Shown: positions 42,777 through 51,369 of the stretch, piece by piece
Layout of the letters: each line of letters begins with the position of its first letter
Position numbering within the stretch: position 1 is the first letter of the stretch
Assembly: GCF_004916905.1 (NCBI RefSeq)
Contig: NZ_SDLV01000023.1
Span: 1 to 64,000, forward strand
Source: Chryseobacterium candidae
GTDB taxonomy: Bacteria > Bacteroidota > Bacteroidia > Flavobacteriales > Weeksellaceae
DNA: 64,000 nucleotides
Direction of reading: 5' to 3'
The notes under the pieces: generated by a model
Seen by the model: the letters and a program-made list of their open reading frames with translations, nothing else
Databases searched by the model: none
What the model was told of the DNA's origin: nothing
Made by a program: the position numbers and the translations under genes

Positions 42777-44228
42777 TCAATCCAGTTTCCCTCCCAATGC
42801 TTTAAACAGCAGGACGTTATTTCTGGTATTCTGGTGCTGAAACTGCAATAGATCAAGTTCAGCAGTCAGTTTGCTTTTCTGGGAATTGATCAGTTCGAAA
42901 TAATTGGCATATCCAGTAAGATAAAGATCATTGGAGACCTCTACACCACGGTCAAGAAACCCAACTTCTTCTGATTTCAGTTTTAAAACACGTTCATAGA
43001 TCTTAGTCTGTTTCAGAATCGACTGAAGTTCATTAAAAGCAGTTGTAATGCTTTTCTGATAATTTAAAAAGGCAATTTCCTGCTCTTTACTTGCTACTTT
43101 GAATTCATATTTCAACTGTCCTTTATTGAAAACAGGAACCATTAATCCTCCCAACAACTGCCCGGCAAGGGAACTTGGTTTAAAGAATGTTTCGACAGAA
43201 AAAGAATTCAGTCCGAAACCGGCACCTAAATCAATTTTGGGGTAAAAAGCGGCTCTTGCAGCTTTCGCATCAGCCTGAGAAGCTTCCAACACATAATAAT
43301 TGGCAGCCACATCCGGTCTGGAATGGATCACATTTTCTACATTAATGGTTTTATTCAAGACTTCCATATTGGTAGGCATCAGTATTGAACCGCGCTTCAC
43401 CTCTCCGCCGTAGCTTCCTGTCAATGTTGTGATTGCCTGTTCTACTGTCACGATTTCCACTCTTATGTGTTCAATCTCTGCCAGCCAGTTGTTATTCTGA
43501 GCTTTGAACTGCTGAACTGCCAATTCCGTAGCTTTTCCCACTTCACGCTGAGCCAGAACAATTTCAAAGGCTCTCTGCTGAAGTTTATAGTTCTTCTGAT
43601 AAATGGCAAGACGGTTATCTAAAGCAACCAACTGGTAATACAGGTTGGCAATATCCGTGAAAAGCTCCACCTGTAATAATCTTAACCCTTCCGTGGAAGC
43701 CAAAAATTTCTTTTGAGCTGCAATCTTCTTATTTTTCAGTTTTCCCCAGGCATCAATTTCCCAGCTGCTTCTTGCGCCCAGCCAGTAATTAGGGGTAAAA
43801 TCTCTGTTGATTTTCTGGTTTTCCGTTATATTGGGTGAAAGGTTGGTGTCATAGTTCCCCACTCCTTCCATTGTATATTTTCCGTAGCGGTCACCGGAAG
43901 CCTGCACTCCCACTTCAAGAGATGGCAATAAATCCATCTTTGATCTTTGAAGGAAACTGTTGGCAATCTCTACTCTCTGCTGTGCAATCTGGAAGTCAGG
44001 ATTTGCCTGAACTACTTTATCAAAAAGTTCAAGCAGCTGCGGATCTGTAAAATAAGCTTTCAGGTTGATCTGCTGGAATTCATCCGGAGATTTGCTTTTG
44101 TCGGATTTAATGATTTCCTCCGGCAATTCCTGAGCTTTTTTCAGCTCCGTTACCTTGGGAACAGCACAGGAAACCAGGCTCAGTGATGCTATTCCATACA
44201 ATATATTTCTATGATTTAATCTTTTCAT
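42777..44228 (-). CDS. RND efflux outer-membrane factor (OprM/TolC type lipoprotein)
   Basis: A 483-residue outer-membrane channel. The start at 44228 gives MKRLNHRNILYGIASLSLVS with lipobox SCA, as in OprM-like lipoproteins; the frame extends to 44255 inside the pump gene. Two repeated TolC-type halves are visible, with VVQANPDFQIAQQRVEIANS, LLPSLEVGVQASGD, NYWLGARSSWEIDAWGKLKN, then SRPDVAANYYVLEASQADAK and AAFYPKIDLGAGFGL. The start overlaps the RND permease stop by 20 bases, so translation is coupled. It forms the outer channel of the tripartite pump with the next two genes. Confidence 0.92.
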   Translation of the reverse strand: MKRLNHRNILYGIASLSLVSCAVPKVTELKKAQELPEEIIKSDKSKSPDEFQQINLKAYFTDPQLLELFDKVVQANPDFQIAQQRVEIANSFLQRSKMDLLPSLEVGVQASGDRYGKYTMEGVGNYDTNLSPNITENQKINRDFTPNYWLGARSSWEIDAWGKLKNKKIAAQKKFLASTEGLRLLQVELFTDIANLYYQLVALDNRLAIYQKNYKLQQRAFEIVLAQREVGKATELAVQQFKAQNNNWLAEIEHIRVEIVTVEQAITTLTGSYGGEVKRGSILMPTNMEVLNKTINVENVIHSRPDVAANYYVLEASQADAKAARAAFYPKIDLGAGFGLNSFSVETFFKPSSLAGQLLGGLMVPVFNKGQLKYEFKVASKEQEIAFLNYQKSITTAFNELQSILKQTKIYERVLKLKSEEVGFLDRGVEVSNDLYLTGYANYFELINSQKSKLTAELDLLQFQHQNTRNNVLLFKALGGKLD

Positions 44229-47200
44229 CTTTCTTCTTATTTTCAAGTTTTGCAAAGAATATATACAGTCCCGGAATCACCACCAATCCGAAGATAGTTC
44301 CTATCAGCATTCCTCCTGCTGCCGCTGTACCAATGGAACGGTTACCGATTGCTCCCGCTCCTGATGCAATGCATAGAGGAATAAGTCCGGCTACGAATGC
44401 AAAAGAAGTCATCAGAATCGGTCTCAGACGCTGCCTTGCTCCTTCAATAGCTGCCGGAACAATATCAAATCCCTGTTTGTTTCTTGCTACCGCAAATTCT
44501 ACGATCAGGATGGCATTCTTGGCCAGCAATCCGATCAGCATGACCAAAGCTACCTGTGCATAGATATTATTATCCAATCCCATTATTACCAAAGCGATAT
44601 AAGAACCGAAGATTCCTGTCGGAAGACTCAATAATACCGGCATGGGAAGAAGGAAACTTTCATATTGCGCTGCAAGTAAGAGATATACGAATAAGAGACA
44701 GATCGCAAAGATATAAACGGTCTGGTTTCCTGATAAAATTTCTTCTCTTGTCATTCCGGACCATTCAATATCGAATCCTCTCGGCAAAGATTCTTTGGCT
44801 ACACGTTCTACCGCTGCAATGGCATCTCCTGAACTATAACCATCAGCAGGCTCGCCGTTGATCATAGCGGACATATACATATTGTACCTTGTGAGTACTT
44901 CAGGACCATATACTTTTTCGATGGTGATGAAGGTTGAGAAAGGAACCATTTCGCCTTTGTCATTTTTTAAATATAAATTCAGAATACTTTCAGGCGTATC
45001 TCTATGTTCCGGACTTGCCTGTACCATCACTTTGTACATTTGACTGAAACGGATGAAATTTGTTGCATAATAAGATCCCAGCATCGTTTGTAATGTCGAC
45101 ATTGCGTTGTCTACTGATACGCCTTTCTTCGCTGCCATATCATAATCCACATTGATCATGTATTGCGGGAAAGTAGCGTCAAAACTGGTAAAACTGTTCT
45201 GCAGTTCGGGAGCTTCGTTTAATTTTTTAACAAAATCCTTCGTAATTTTATCTGTATTTTCAATTGTTCCTCCGGTTCTGTCCAGCAAACGCAATTCAAA
45301 ACCACTGGTATTACCAAAGCCCGGAACCGTTGGCGGCGCAAAGATTTCAATCTGTGCATCTGCAATGCTTTTCGTTTTGTCTGAAAGCTCTGCAATAAGA
45401 TCATTCACTGAGATATTTCTTTCTTTCCAGTCTTTAAGATTGATCATCGCCATACCGTAAGATGAACCTGCGATTTCTGTGACGATACTGTATCCTGCCA
45501 GTGTGGTCACGTTTTCCACTCCATTAATTTTCTTCGCAATAACCGTAACTTCATCCAATACTTTTTCTGTTCTTTCGACTGTTGCACCCTGCGGAGTGGT
45601 AACACTTACATACACCATTCCCTGATCTTCCATTGGAATAAATCCGGTTGGCAGGAATTTACTGGTCACAAAAGTAAGTCCCACAAATAGAAACAACAGC
45701 CCGAAAGTTACTGTAGTTCTTGTGGCAAATTTTGATAAAATCCCCACATAACCATTGGTCAGTCTTTCAAATCCTGTATTGAAACTCTGGAAAGCTCTGT
45801 CGATAATGGTTTTCTTTTTATTGTGGTCATGAGGTTTTAAAATAATCGCACAAAGTGCCGGAGTAAGCGTCAATGCATTGACACCAGAAATCACAATACT
45901 GATGGCCAATGTTAATGAAAACTGACGGTAAAATACTCCCACCGGACCATCCAGGAATGCCACAGGAATAAATACGGCAGACATTACGATCGTGATTGCT
46001 ACTACCGCTCCTGCAATTTCTTTGGTGGCACTGATGGTGGCATCCATCGCATTCATTCCTTCTTCCATTTTAACGTGAACGGCTTCAACGACGACAATGG
46101 CGTTATCCACCACAATTCCGATGGCAAGAACCAATGCGAACAATGTTAAAAGATTGACAGAGAAATCCAGCATATTCATGAATGCAAAAGTTCCTACCAA
46201 AGCTACGGGTACAGCCAGCACAGGAATTAATGTGGAACGCCAGTCCTGAAGGAAGATAAAGACTACGATTCCTACCAGAATAAAGGCTTCAATAAGGGTT
46301 GTTAATACTGCACTGATGGAAGCATCAAGGAATCTGGAAACATCATAAGCCATGTTATACTCCATTCCGGGAGGGAAAGAGGTGACTTTCAATTCTTCCA
46401 TTTTTGCTTTTACACTTTCAATCACTTCAGATGCGTTGGAACCGGGACGCTGTTTCATCATGATGGATGCAGAAGGCCTTCCGTCTGTTTTAGAAACCAT
46501 TCCGTAGTTCATCGCTCCGAATTCTACCTTAGCAATATCTTTAAGCTTTAAAATGGTTCCGTCCACATTAGACCTGATGGGAACTTCTTCATATTGTTTA
46601 GGCTCAAAAAACTTTCCTTTATATTTAATCACATACTGAAGCTGGCTGGAGGTTTTACCAGAGGTTTCACCTACTTTTCCTGGTGCTGCAGAAATATTCT
46701 GTTTTTGCAGGGAAGTGATTACCTCATCTGCAGCAATATTGTACGCTGCCATTTTCTGAGGATCAAGCCATACTCTCATCGAGTATTCTTTCTGTCCCAT
46801 AATCTCAGCACGCCCTACTCCATCAATACGTTTCAGCTCCTGAAGGACGTTAATATCCGTAAAGTTATAGATGAACTGTTCATCCTGGCTGGGGTCTGCA
46901 CTGGTGATATTAAGGTACATCAGCATACTGTTCACCTCTTTTTCAGTAGTTACTCCAGCTCTGATTACTTCTTCAGGAAGCTCATCAAGAATAGTTGTTA
47001 CTCTGTTCTGAACGTTTACCGCTGCTACATCAGGATCTGTTCCTACCTCAAAGAACACCTGAATAAGAGTAAGACCGTCATTGGAGGTTACCGTAGACAT
47101 ATACGTCATCCCGGGTACTCCGTTGATCGCGCGTTCCAGAGGAAGGGCTACCGCATTGGCAGACACTTCGGCGTTCGCTCCTGTATATTTTGCTGTAACG

Positions 47201-47337
47201 GTTACTGAAGGCGGTACAATATCGGGAAACTGGGTGATCGGCATTTTCAGTAACGCCATAATTCCCAGTAATACAAATAATATGGAAATAACCAACGAAA
47301 GAACCTTTCGTCTTATAAACATTTCTACCATAGTCAA
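44209..47337 (-). CDS. RND multidrug efflux permease (AcrB/HAE1 type)
   Basis: A 1042-residue inner-membrane proton-driven exporter of the length usual for AcrB. The N-terminus (FIRRKVLSLVISILFVLLGI, then MPITQFPDIVPPSVTVTAKY) and the sequence PGMTYMSTVTSNDGLTLIQV are typical. The proton-relay helix carries two adjacent acidic/neutral positions in LALVLAIGIVVDNAIVVVEA. Other motifs are SGVNALTLTPALCAIILKP and VYLLLAAQYESFLLPMPVLL. It lies between adaptor (22 bases upstream) and outer-membrane factor (overlapping). Substrates likely include hydrophobic drugs, bile salts or dyes; exact range is unknown. Confidence 0.95.
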   Translation of the reverse strand: MTMVEMFIRRKVLSLVISILFVLLGIMALLKMPITQFPDIVPPSVTVTAKYTGANAEVSANAVALPLERAINGVPGMTYMSTVTSNDGLTLIQVFFEVGTDPDVAAVNVQNRVTTILDELPEEVIRAGVTTEKEVNSMLMYLNITSADPSQDEQFIYNFTDINVLQELKRIDGVGRAEIMGQKEYSMRVWLDPQKMAAYNIAADEVITSLQKQNISAAPGKVGETSGKTSSQLQYVIKYKGKFFEPKQYEEVPIRSNVDGTILKLKDIAKVEFGAMNYGMVSKTDGRPSASIMMKQRPGSNASEVIESVKAKMEELKVTSFPPGMEYNMAYDVSRFLDASISAVLTTLIEAFILVGIVVFIFLQDWRSTLIPVLAVPVALVGTFAFMNMLDFSVNLLTLFALVLAIGIVVDNAIVVVEAVHVKMEEGMNAMDATISATKEIAGAVVAITIVMSAVFIPVAFLDGPVGVFYRQFSLTLAISIVISGVNALTLTPALCAIILKPHDHNKKKTIIDRAFQSFNTGFERLTNGYVGILSKFATRTTVTFGLLFLFVGLTFVTSKFLPTGFIPMEDQGMVYVSVTTPQGATVERTEKVLDEVTVIAKKINGVENVTTLAGYSIVTEIAGSSYGMAMINLKDWKERNISVNDLIAELSDKTKSIADAQIEIFAPPTVPGFGNTSGFELRLLDRTGGTIENTDKITKDFVKKLNEAPELQNSFTSFDATFPQYMINVDYDMAAKKGVSVDNAMSTLQTMLGSYYATNFIRFSQMYKVMVQASPEHRDTPESILNLYLKNDKGEMVPFSTFITIEKVYGPEVLTRYNMYMSAMINGEPADGYSSGDAIAAVERVAKESLPRGFDIEWSGMTREEILSGNQTVYIFAICLLFVYLLLAAQYESFLLPMPVLLSLPTGIFGSYIALVIMGLDNNIYAQVALVMLIGLLAKNAILIVEFAVARNKQGFDIVPAAIEGARQRLRPILMTSFAFVAGLIPLCIASGAGAIGNRSIGTAAAGGMLIGTIFGLVVIPGLYIFFAKLENKKKDEKIKS

Positions 47338-47359
47338 TTGATTTAAAGATTATGAAAGG

Positions 47360-48448
47360 TTAATACTTCTTTTTGATTTTGATAATATCACCATCTTTCA
47401 AAGACTGAGTTCCTTCATAAATGATTAAATCTCCTTTTTTAAGACCGCTTTCCACCATATAAGAATCTCTCAGGGTAGTTCCGATCTTAATATTGGTCAT
47501 TTTCACTTTATTCTGTTTATCCACAACAAAAACATAGGTCTTATCCTGAATGGAGAAGGTTGATTTTTGCGGAATAAGGATCGCATTATTTTGTTGTTCG
47601 GAAATGATAAGCTTCCCGGAAGTACCGTGTTTAATCAAACGGTCCGGATTCGGGAAAAGCACTTTATAACGTATGGAACCTGTGGTTCTGTCGATTTCTC
47701 CTTCAGCGGTTTTCAAAGCTCCGTTGAACTGGTAATTCACTCCGTTTGGCAGTGTCAGTTCGATCTTTTGATGATTTCCGATCTTATCGTTGGCTAAAAG
47801 CTCAAAATATAAGTTTTCAGGAATGGAAAAGTAGGCATACACTTCATTCAATTGAGAGAGTGTGGTTAGCAAAGTACCGTTTTCCACCAAACTTCCGTCT
47901 TTATGGGGAATTACATCAATCACTCCATCAAAAGGTGCCGTAATTCTTGTAAAGCTTATTTTCTGAAGAACGGTTCTCTTTTCTGCATCGGCAAATGCAT
48001 GTTTTGCTTTGGCAGAGGATAATTTGGCTTTCACCATTTCCAGCTCATTGTTGGCCACAAATTTTTTGGCATGAAGACTCTGAATCTGTTTCAGTTCTAC
48101 TTCTGCAATACGAACATCTGCCTCAGTCTGTTTTAATGCTGCATTGGCTTTCAGCAGTTCCATTTGCAGTTCGGCATCATTGATTTTAAATAAAGCCTGC
48201 CCCTGATGGACAAACTGCCCCTCATTTACATAGATATGCTGTATAATACCTCCGATTCTGGAACGCATTTCAACATTCTTTTTAGCCTGAATATCAGTGA
48301 CAAACTGGTTGCTCACCAATGTATCTTTTTCTTTGATTTCCAGTACGGGAACTTCTTTATCTTTCTGATTGTTGTTTTTCTTGTCTTTACTGCATGACAC
48401 AGCGAATAATGTTGCAAGAATGCAAATTATTACAGTTTTAAAATACAT
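47360..48448 (-). CDS. RND efflux periplasmic adaptor (AcrA type lipoprotein)
   Basis: A 362-residue lipoprotein. Signal and lipobox MYFKTVIICILATLFAVSC, then the lipoyl half-motif EMRSRIGGIIQHIYVNEGQF, a coiled hairpin over about residues 95 to 165 (LLKANAALKQTEADVRIAEV, then NNELEMVKAKLSSAKAKHAF), the second lipoyl half ITAPFDGVIDVIPHKDGSLV, and a C-terminal beta-barrel/MP domain (TGSIRYKVLFPNPDRLIKHG). It bridges the permease and outer-membrane factor. It is preceded by a 110-residue gene at a 60-base gap. Confidence 0.93.
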   Translation of the reverse strand: MYFKTVIICILATLFAVSCSKDKKNNNQKDKEVPVLEIKEKDTLVSNQFVTDIQAKKNVEMRSRIGGIIQHIYVNEGQFVHQGQALFKINDAELQMELLKANAALKQTEADVRIAEVELKQIQSLHAKKFVANNELEMVKAKLSSAKAKHAFADAEKRTVLQKISFTRITAPFDGVIDVIPHKDGSLVENGTLLTTLSQLNEVYAYFSIPENLYFELLANDKIGNHQKIELTLPNGVNYQFNGALKTAEGEIDRTTGSIRYKVLFPNPDRLIKHGTSGKLIISEQQNNAILIPQKSTFSIQDKTYVFVVDKQNKVKMTNIKIGTTLRDSYMVESGLKKGDLIIYEGTQSLKDGDIIKIKKKY

Positions 48449-48508
48449 TTTTAAATGTTTAAGTTATAAGATTTCCGTTAAAATGATTTGTTTTTCAAAA
48501 ACTTAAAC

Positions 48509-48841
48509 CTAGTACAGCTGGAGGAGATGGAGAAAAGATTTAACGCCACAGATAATAGAAATTGCGATCTCAGGAAGCGTAATTTTTGGAATACGTTTTA
48601 ATATTCCTGAAAAATCTGCAATACCAGGATCGTTTTTTTTAACTGAATGTTTTACAATTTTGGCAGCAGCAGGCAATGCATGCGTATTCATATCTGCCTC
48701 TTCGTAAACATCCAGAACATGAATGTTTGTTACAGGAGGAACATGAGGGATATTCTGCAACGATTTTTCTACCCAATTCGAATTGAAAAGGGAAAAAACC
48801 AGTATGATATAAAATAAGAAAAATGACCTCAGACCTGCCAT
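48509..48841 (-). CDS. Small membrane or secreted protein leading the RND operon, unknown
   Basis: A 110-residue protein. A hydrophobic N-terminus (SFFLFYIILVFSLFNSNW) is either a signal peptide or an anchor; the rest (HVLDVYEEADMNTHALPAAA, KIVKHSVKKNDPGIADFSGI, LKRIPKITLPEIAISIICGV) shows no motif I recognise. It ends 60 bases before the RND adaptor on the same strand and may be cotranscribed. A small periplasmic modulator of the pump is possible but unsupported. Confidence 0.6.
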   Translation of the reverse strand: MAGLRSFFLFYIILVFSLFNSNWVEKSLQNIPHVPPVTNIHVLDVYEEADMNTHALPAAAKIVKHSVKKNDPGIADFSGILKRIPKITLPEIAISIICGVKSFLHLLQLY

Positions 48842-49105
48842 GTCAATCAGAATACTTTAGTTTTTCAGTAAAAAACGATAGTCTGGCAAAATTAGGGATT
48901 TTTACCGGAAAATCCGGCCATTGAACTGTTAAAAAAACTTAAACAATGGATGAATAATCTTATTTATTCGTATTGGGATTCCTATGGAATGACAAATAGA
49001 ACGCGAAGTCTATTCATGCAGTCTGCCATTCCGTAGAGAATCTACCTCTACAATTCAGAATAAAATAAGAAATGTAATATATCTGATTATTGACTGTTTT
49101 AAGTT
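48842..49105. other. Intergenic region
   Basis: Upstream of the 110-residue gene; presumably holds the efflux operon promoter. No clear consensus element seen. Confidence 0.4.
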
Positions 49106-49157
49106 TTGGCTAAAGCCAATTGAAATTTTGTTTTCTTATTCAAACGGGCTAAAGCCC
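49106..49157. repeat. REP-like pair of GGCTAAAGCC hairpins
   Basis: TTGGCTAAAGCCAA (49106..49119) and GGGCTAAAGCCC (49146..49157) are two short palindromes with the same TAAA loop, 26 bases apart. Such GGCTAAAGCC palindromes recur between genes in Flavobacteriia chromosomes as I recall; only this copy pair is visible here. Confidence 0.55.
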
Positions 49158-49172
49158 ATTTCTATTGAATGG

Positions 49173-49625
49173 CTAGAACAACTTACTCAATATCCTGAAA
49201 CGATAATCAAAGATATGTTCCAGTTTCTTTCTGACGAAAAGGCGATGGGCAATTTCTCCTAAAAATCCCATGGGAAGTTCATAATCTATGGTGTCTCTCA
49301 TCAGAACACCTTCTTCATTGGGAATAAATTCATGGTGGTGGTTCCAGAGTTTGTACGGACCTTTTTTCTGAAAATCAATGAAGCTTTTCTGGTAATCAAC
49401 ATGGGTGATCTCTGTCTGCCACTTCATTTTAATACCGAATAGCGGAGAAACATAATAATCAATGATCATTCCTTCATAGATTTCATCATCTTCCATTTCC
49501 GTCAATACAATGAATTCCATGTCTTTCGGGGTAATTTCTGAAAGATTATTGGCTGAGGAAAAGAATTTCCAGGCGGTTTCTATATCACAATTGAGCTGTT
49601 GTTCACGGAAAAGGGTATGTTTCAT
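49173..49625 (-). CDS. SRPBCC-family ligand-binding protein
   Basis: A 150-residue protein of the START/Bet v1-like fold. The N-terminus LFREQQLNCDIETAWKFFSS followed by ANNLSEITPKDMEFIV, and later WQTEITHVDYQKSFIDFQKK and HHHEFIPNEEGVLMRDTIDY, are characteristic of the cell-division-inhibitor-like SRPBCC group. No signal peptide. Ligand unknown. It lies 51 bases downstream of the L,D-transpeptidase gene on the same strand. Confidence 0.85.
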   Translation of the reverse strand: MKHTLFREQQLNCDIETAWKFFSSANNLSEITPKDMEFIVLTEMEDDEIYEGMIIDYYVSPLFGIKMKWQTEITHVDYQKSFIDFQKKGPYKLWNHHHEFIPNEEGVLMRDTIDYELPMGFLGEIAHRLFVRKKLEHIFDYRFRILSKLF

Positions 49626-49676
49626 AAAACGGAATCAGTTAACCTAAATACTATGAAACAAAGGTATAACAAAGAT

Positions 49677-50324
49677 TTAATTATAGATCCACATCAGGAC
49701 AGGTTTTCCTGATTTCTGAATCATCGGATCTATTTCCCTCATTGCATTGTTGGAAACGGTTGGGCAGCCCCATCCTTCGGGTGAACCTTTTGGGAACACC
49801 TCTTCGTCACTCATCAGATTCCAGGAATGAAAGACGATAAATCTTTTTAAAGCATTACTATTGGTTTCTTCAAGGCCGTGCATCAGGTATTTTATATTGA
49901 TTCCCCAATCGCTGTAACCTCTTCCTTCCAGTTTATATTTTCCCAGGGAAGAAAGGTGGCTTCCGTCTTCATTACTGAATCCGGGATTTGCTTTAGAATC
50001 ATCTTTACTCCATGAATTGGAACCGCAGCCATGTCCTACGAGATATTTCTTGGCGATTTTATTGTTTTTAAAATCCCAAACGAAAAAACGGTTAACACCA
50101 GAATGAAGGCTCATATCAATGAGAATGCAGAAATCTTTGTTAAGATTCTTTGAAGCACAGAATTTCAAAGCTTCGTCTGCTTTTAATTTTAATTTAGAAA
50201 GATCTGCCTCAGGTTTCTTTTCTGCAACTACTGGTGTTTCTACCGCTCTTATTGTATTATTTTTTCTCTCTTGTGAACATGAACACATCCAAAAGATGGT
50301 GAAAAACAAAAAAATCATTTTCAT
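49677..50324 (-). CDS. Murein L,D-transpeptidase catalytic-domain lipoprotein
   Basis: A 215-residue probable lipoprotein (FLFFTIFWMCSCSQERKNN with lipobox CSC). The catalytic region has KRFIVFHSWNLMSDEEVFPK and GWGCPTVSNNAMREIDPM, giving the essential His and Cys of the YkuD_2-type family. GHGCGSNSWSKDDSKANPGF is an upstream conserved block. It probably acts on peptidoglycan or attaches proteins to it in the periplasm. Its start is three bases from the stop of the TIGR02117-family gene, so the two are one operon. Confidence 0.85.
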   Translation of the reverse strand: MKMIFLFFTIFWMCSCSQERKNNTIRAVETPVVAEKKPEADLSKLKLKADEALKFCASKNLNKDFCILIDMSLHSGVNRFFVWDFKNNKIAKKYLVGHGCGSNSWSKDDSKANPGFSNEDGSHLSSLGKYKLEGRGYSDWGINIKYLMHGLEETNSNALKRFIVFHSWNLMSDEEVFPKGSPEGWGCPTVSNNAMREIDPMIQKSGKPVLMWIYN

Positions 50325-50327
50325 ATT

Positions 50328-51011
50328 TTATTTATAATGCTGAAAGATTCCGAAATCAGACGGTGTCCAAAGGGCGGCTTTCTGTCCTGCAGCTTTTAAA
50401 GCGTTATTGGACCAGGTATTGCAGGTATAAAGAAAGCTGTAAGTACCTTTTGCATCGTAAAAGGCATCATTATCACCGTATACAGCATTGGTAGGGATCA
50501 GCATGAAATTTCCGTTCTGGTCTCTGTCAAATTTATCTTCTACATATTTCACAAGATTTTCATACTGGCTTCTGCTGATCATAATCATTTTACAGTCATC
50601 ACCTTCTTTCATCGTATTATAGTAAGTACAGTGCATTGCAGAATCACTTAGCCAGAATGCTGCTTTCACAGCTGTAGAAAATTTCAGATCTGCCCATGTA
50701 GGCGTATCAAGATAAAACCCTTTGTCTCCCCATCCTATTCCTATATACTGATAATCTGTTTTCTTAGATTTAGTATTTCCGAAAGGAATTTTCTGACTCC
50801 AGTCCTGAAGGTCATTTTTCACCGGCATTACTATATCAGTATGCACTCCGTTAGTATAAATATAAATAGGGATTTCTTTCTTCAGTCCGTCATCTTTTGC
50901 AGAAACGGGAATATAGGGAATCAGCAGCCCAAGGATGGCATAAATAATCACAATTCCTAAAATAATTCCTATCACTTTCAGGAGATACATTGCTACAGTT
51001 TTCACAGTCAT
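50328..51011 (-). CDS. TIGR02117/DUF2459-family membrane-anchored protein
   Basis: A 227-residue protein with one N-terminal membrane span (VIGIILGIVIIYAILGLLIP). Conserved blocks are IYIYTNGVHTDIVMPV, YIGIGWGDKGFYLDTPTWAD, and near the C-terminus YTCNTWSNNALKAAGQKAAL with a possible nucleophilic Cys. The family is uncharacterised; the NGVH and CNTW residues suggest a papain-like fold. It forms an operon with the L,D-transpeptidase three bases downstream, so a role in the cell envelope is inferred. Confidence 0.82.
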   Translation of the reverse strand: MTVKTVAMYLLKVIGIILGIVIIYAILGLLIPYIPVSAKDDGLKKEIPIYIYTNGVHTDIVMPVKNDLQDWSQKIPFGNTKSKKTDYQYIGIGWGDKGFYLDTPTWADLKFSTAVKAAFWLSDSAMHCTYYNTMKEGDDCKMIMISRSQYENLVKYVEDKFDRDQNGNFMLIPTNAVYGDNDAFYDAKGTYSFLYTCNTWSNNALKAAGQKAALWTPSDFGIFQHYK

Positions 51012-51050
51012 GTTTTAATAAAATTTAATCTACAATTTTTAGTAAAAGTA

Positions 51051-51081
51051 TTTGTTTTAATCGAAAAATTAGCTATATTTA
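51051..51081 (+). promoter_or_regulatory. Full Bacteroidetes promoter TTTG-N19-TATATTTA
   Basis: TTTG at 51051..51054 and TATATTTA at 51074..51081 are separated by exactly 19 bases, the consensus spacing; the last base of the -7 element is A rather than G. It lies 20 bases upstream of a 26-codon ORF. Confidence 0.7.
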
Positions 51082-51101
51082 GTTACGAAACATTCACAAA
51101 T

Positions 51102-51182
51102 ATGCGTAAAAATACTAAATCCCAAAAAAGATTTAAAGTAAGAGTAAAAACGGCTCCTAAAAGAATACAAAAAAAACGTTGA
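51102..51182 (+). CDS. Free-standing gene for a 26-residue, highly basic peptide
   Basis: The ORF encodes 26 residues beginning MRKNTKSQKRFKVRVKTAPK and ending RIQKKR; twelve or so are Lys or Arg and none is acidic. It has its own promoter at 51051 and a perfect terminator overlapping its stop (51181..51220), and no other gene shares the transcript. This makes a functional small gene likely. The composition suggests RNA or ribosome binding, as in very small ribosomal proteins such as THX or bL36, but the sequence is not one I recognise. A regulatory RNA that happens to contain an ORF is the alternative. Confidence 0.65.
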   Translation: MRKNTKSQKRFKVRVKTAPKRIQKKR

Positions 51183-51220
51183 TTTTCTGTGAGATTTTAA
51201 TCTCCTGAAAATCTTTTTTT
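51181..51220 (+). terminator. Terminator of the 26-codon gene
   Basis: GATTTTC (51181..51187) pairs with GAAAATC (51207..51213) and, inside, GAGATT (51191..51196) pairs with AATCTC (51199..51204); seven T residues follow. Confidence 0.88.
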
Positions 51221-51369
51221 CTTTATAGGAAAGGCTTTTCAAGAAACTTATTGATGTAAATCTTCACCTCCTTAAAGCGAAAAATTTGAGGAATGGTCAA
51301 TTATCAGCTCTGGTTTGGAAATTCAAAAAATTCCAAATGAGGGATTATCACCGAAAGTTTAGGGAAAAA

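Noticed and set aside
46594..47208. A 204-codon plus-strand frame
   Set aside because: Antisense to the RND permease, low-complexity translation rich in F, S and C; a shadow.
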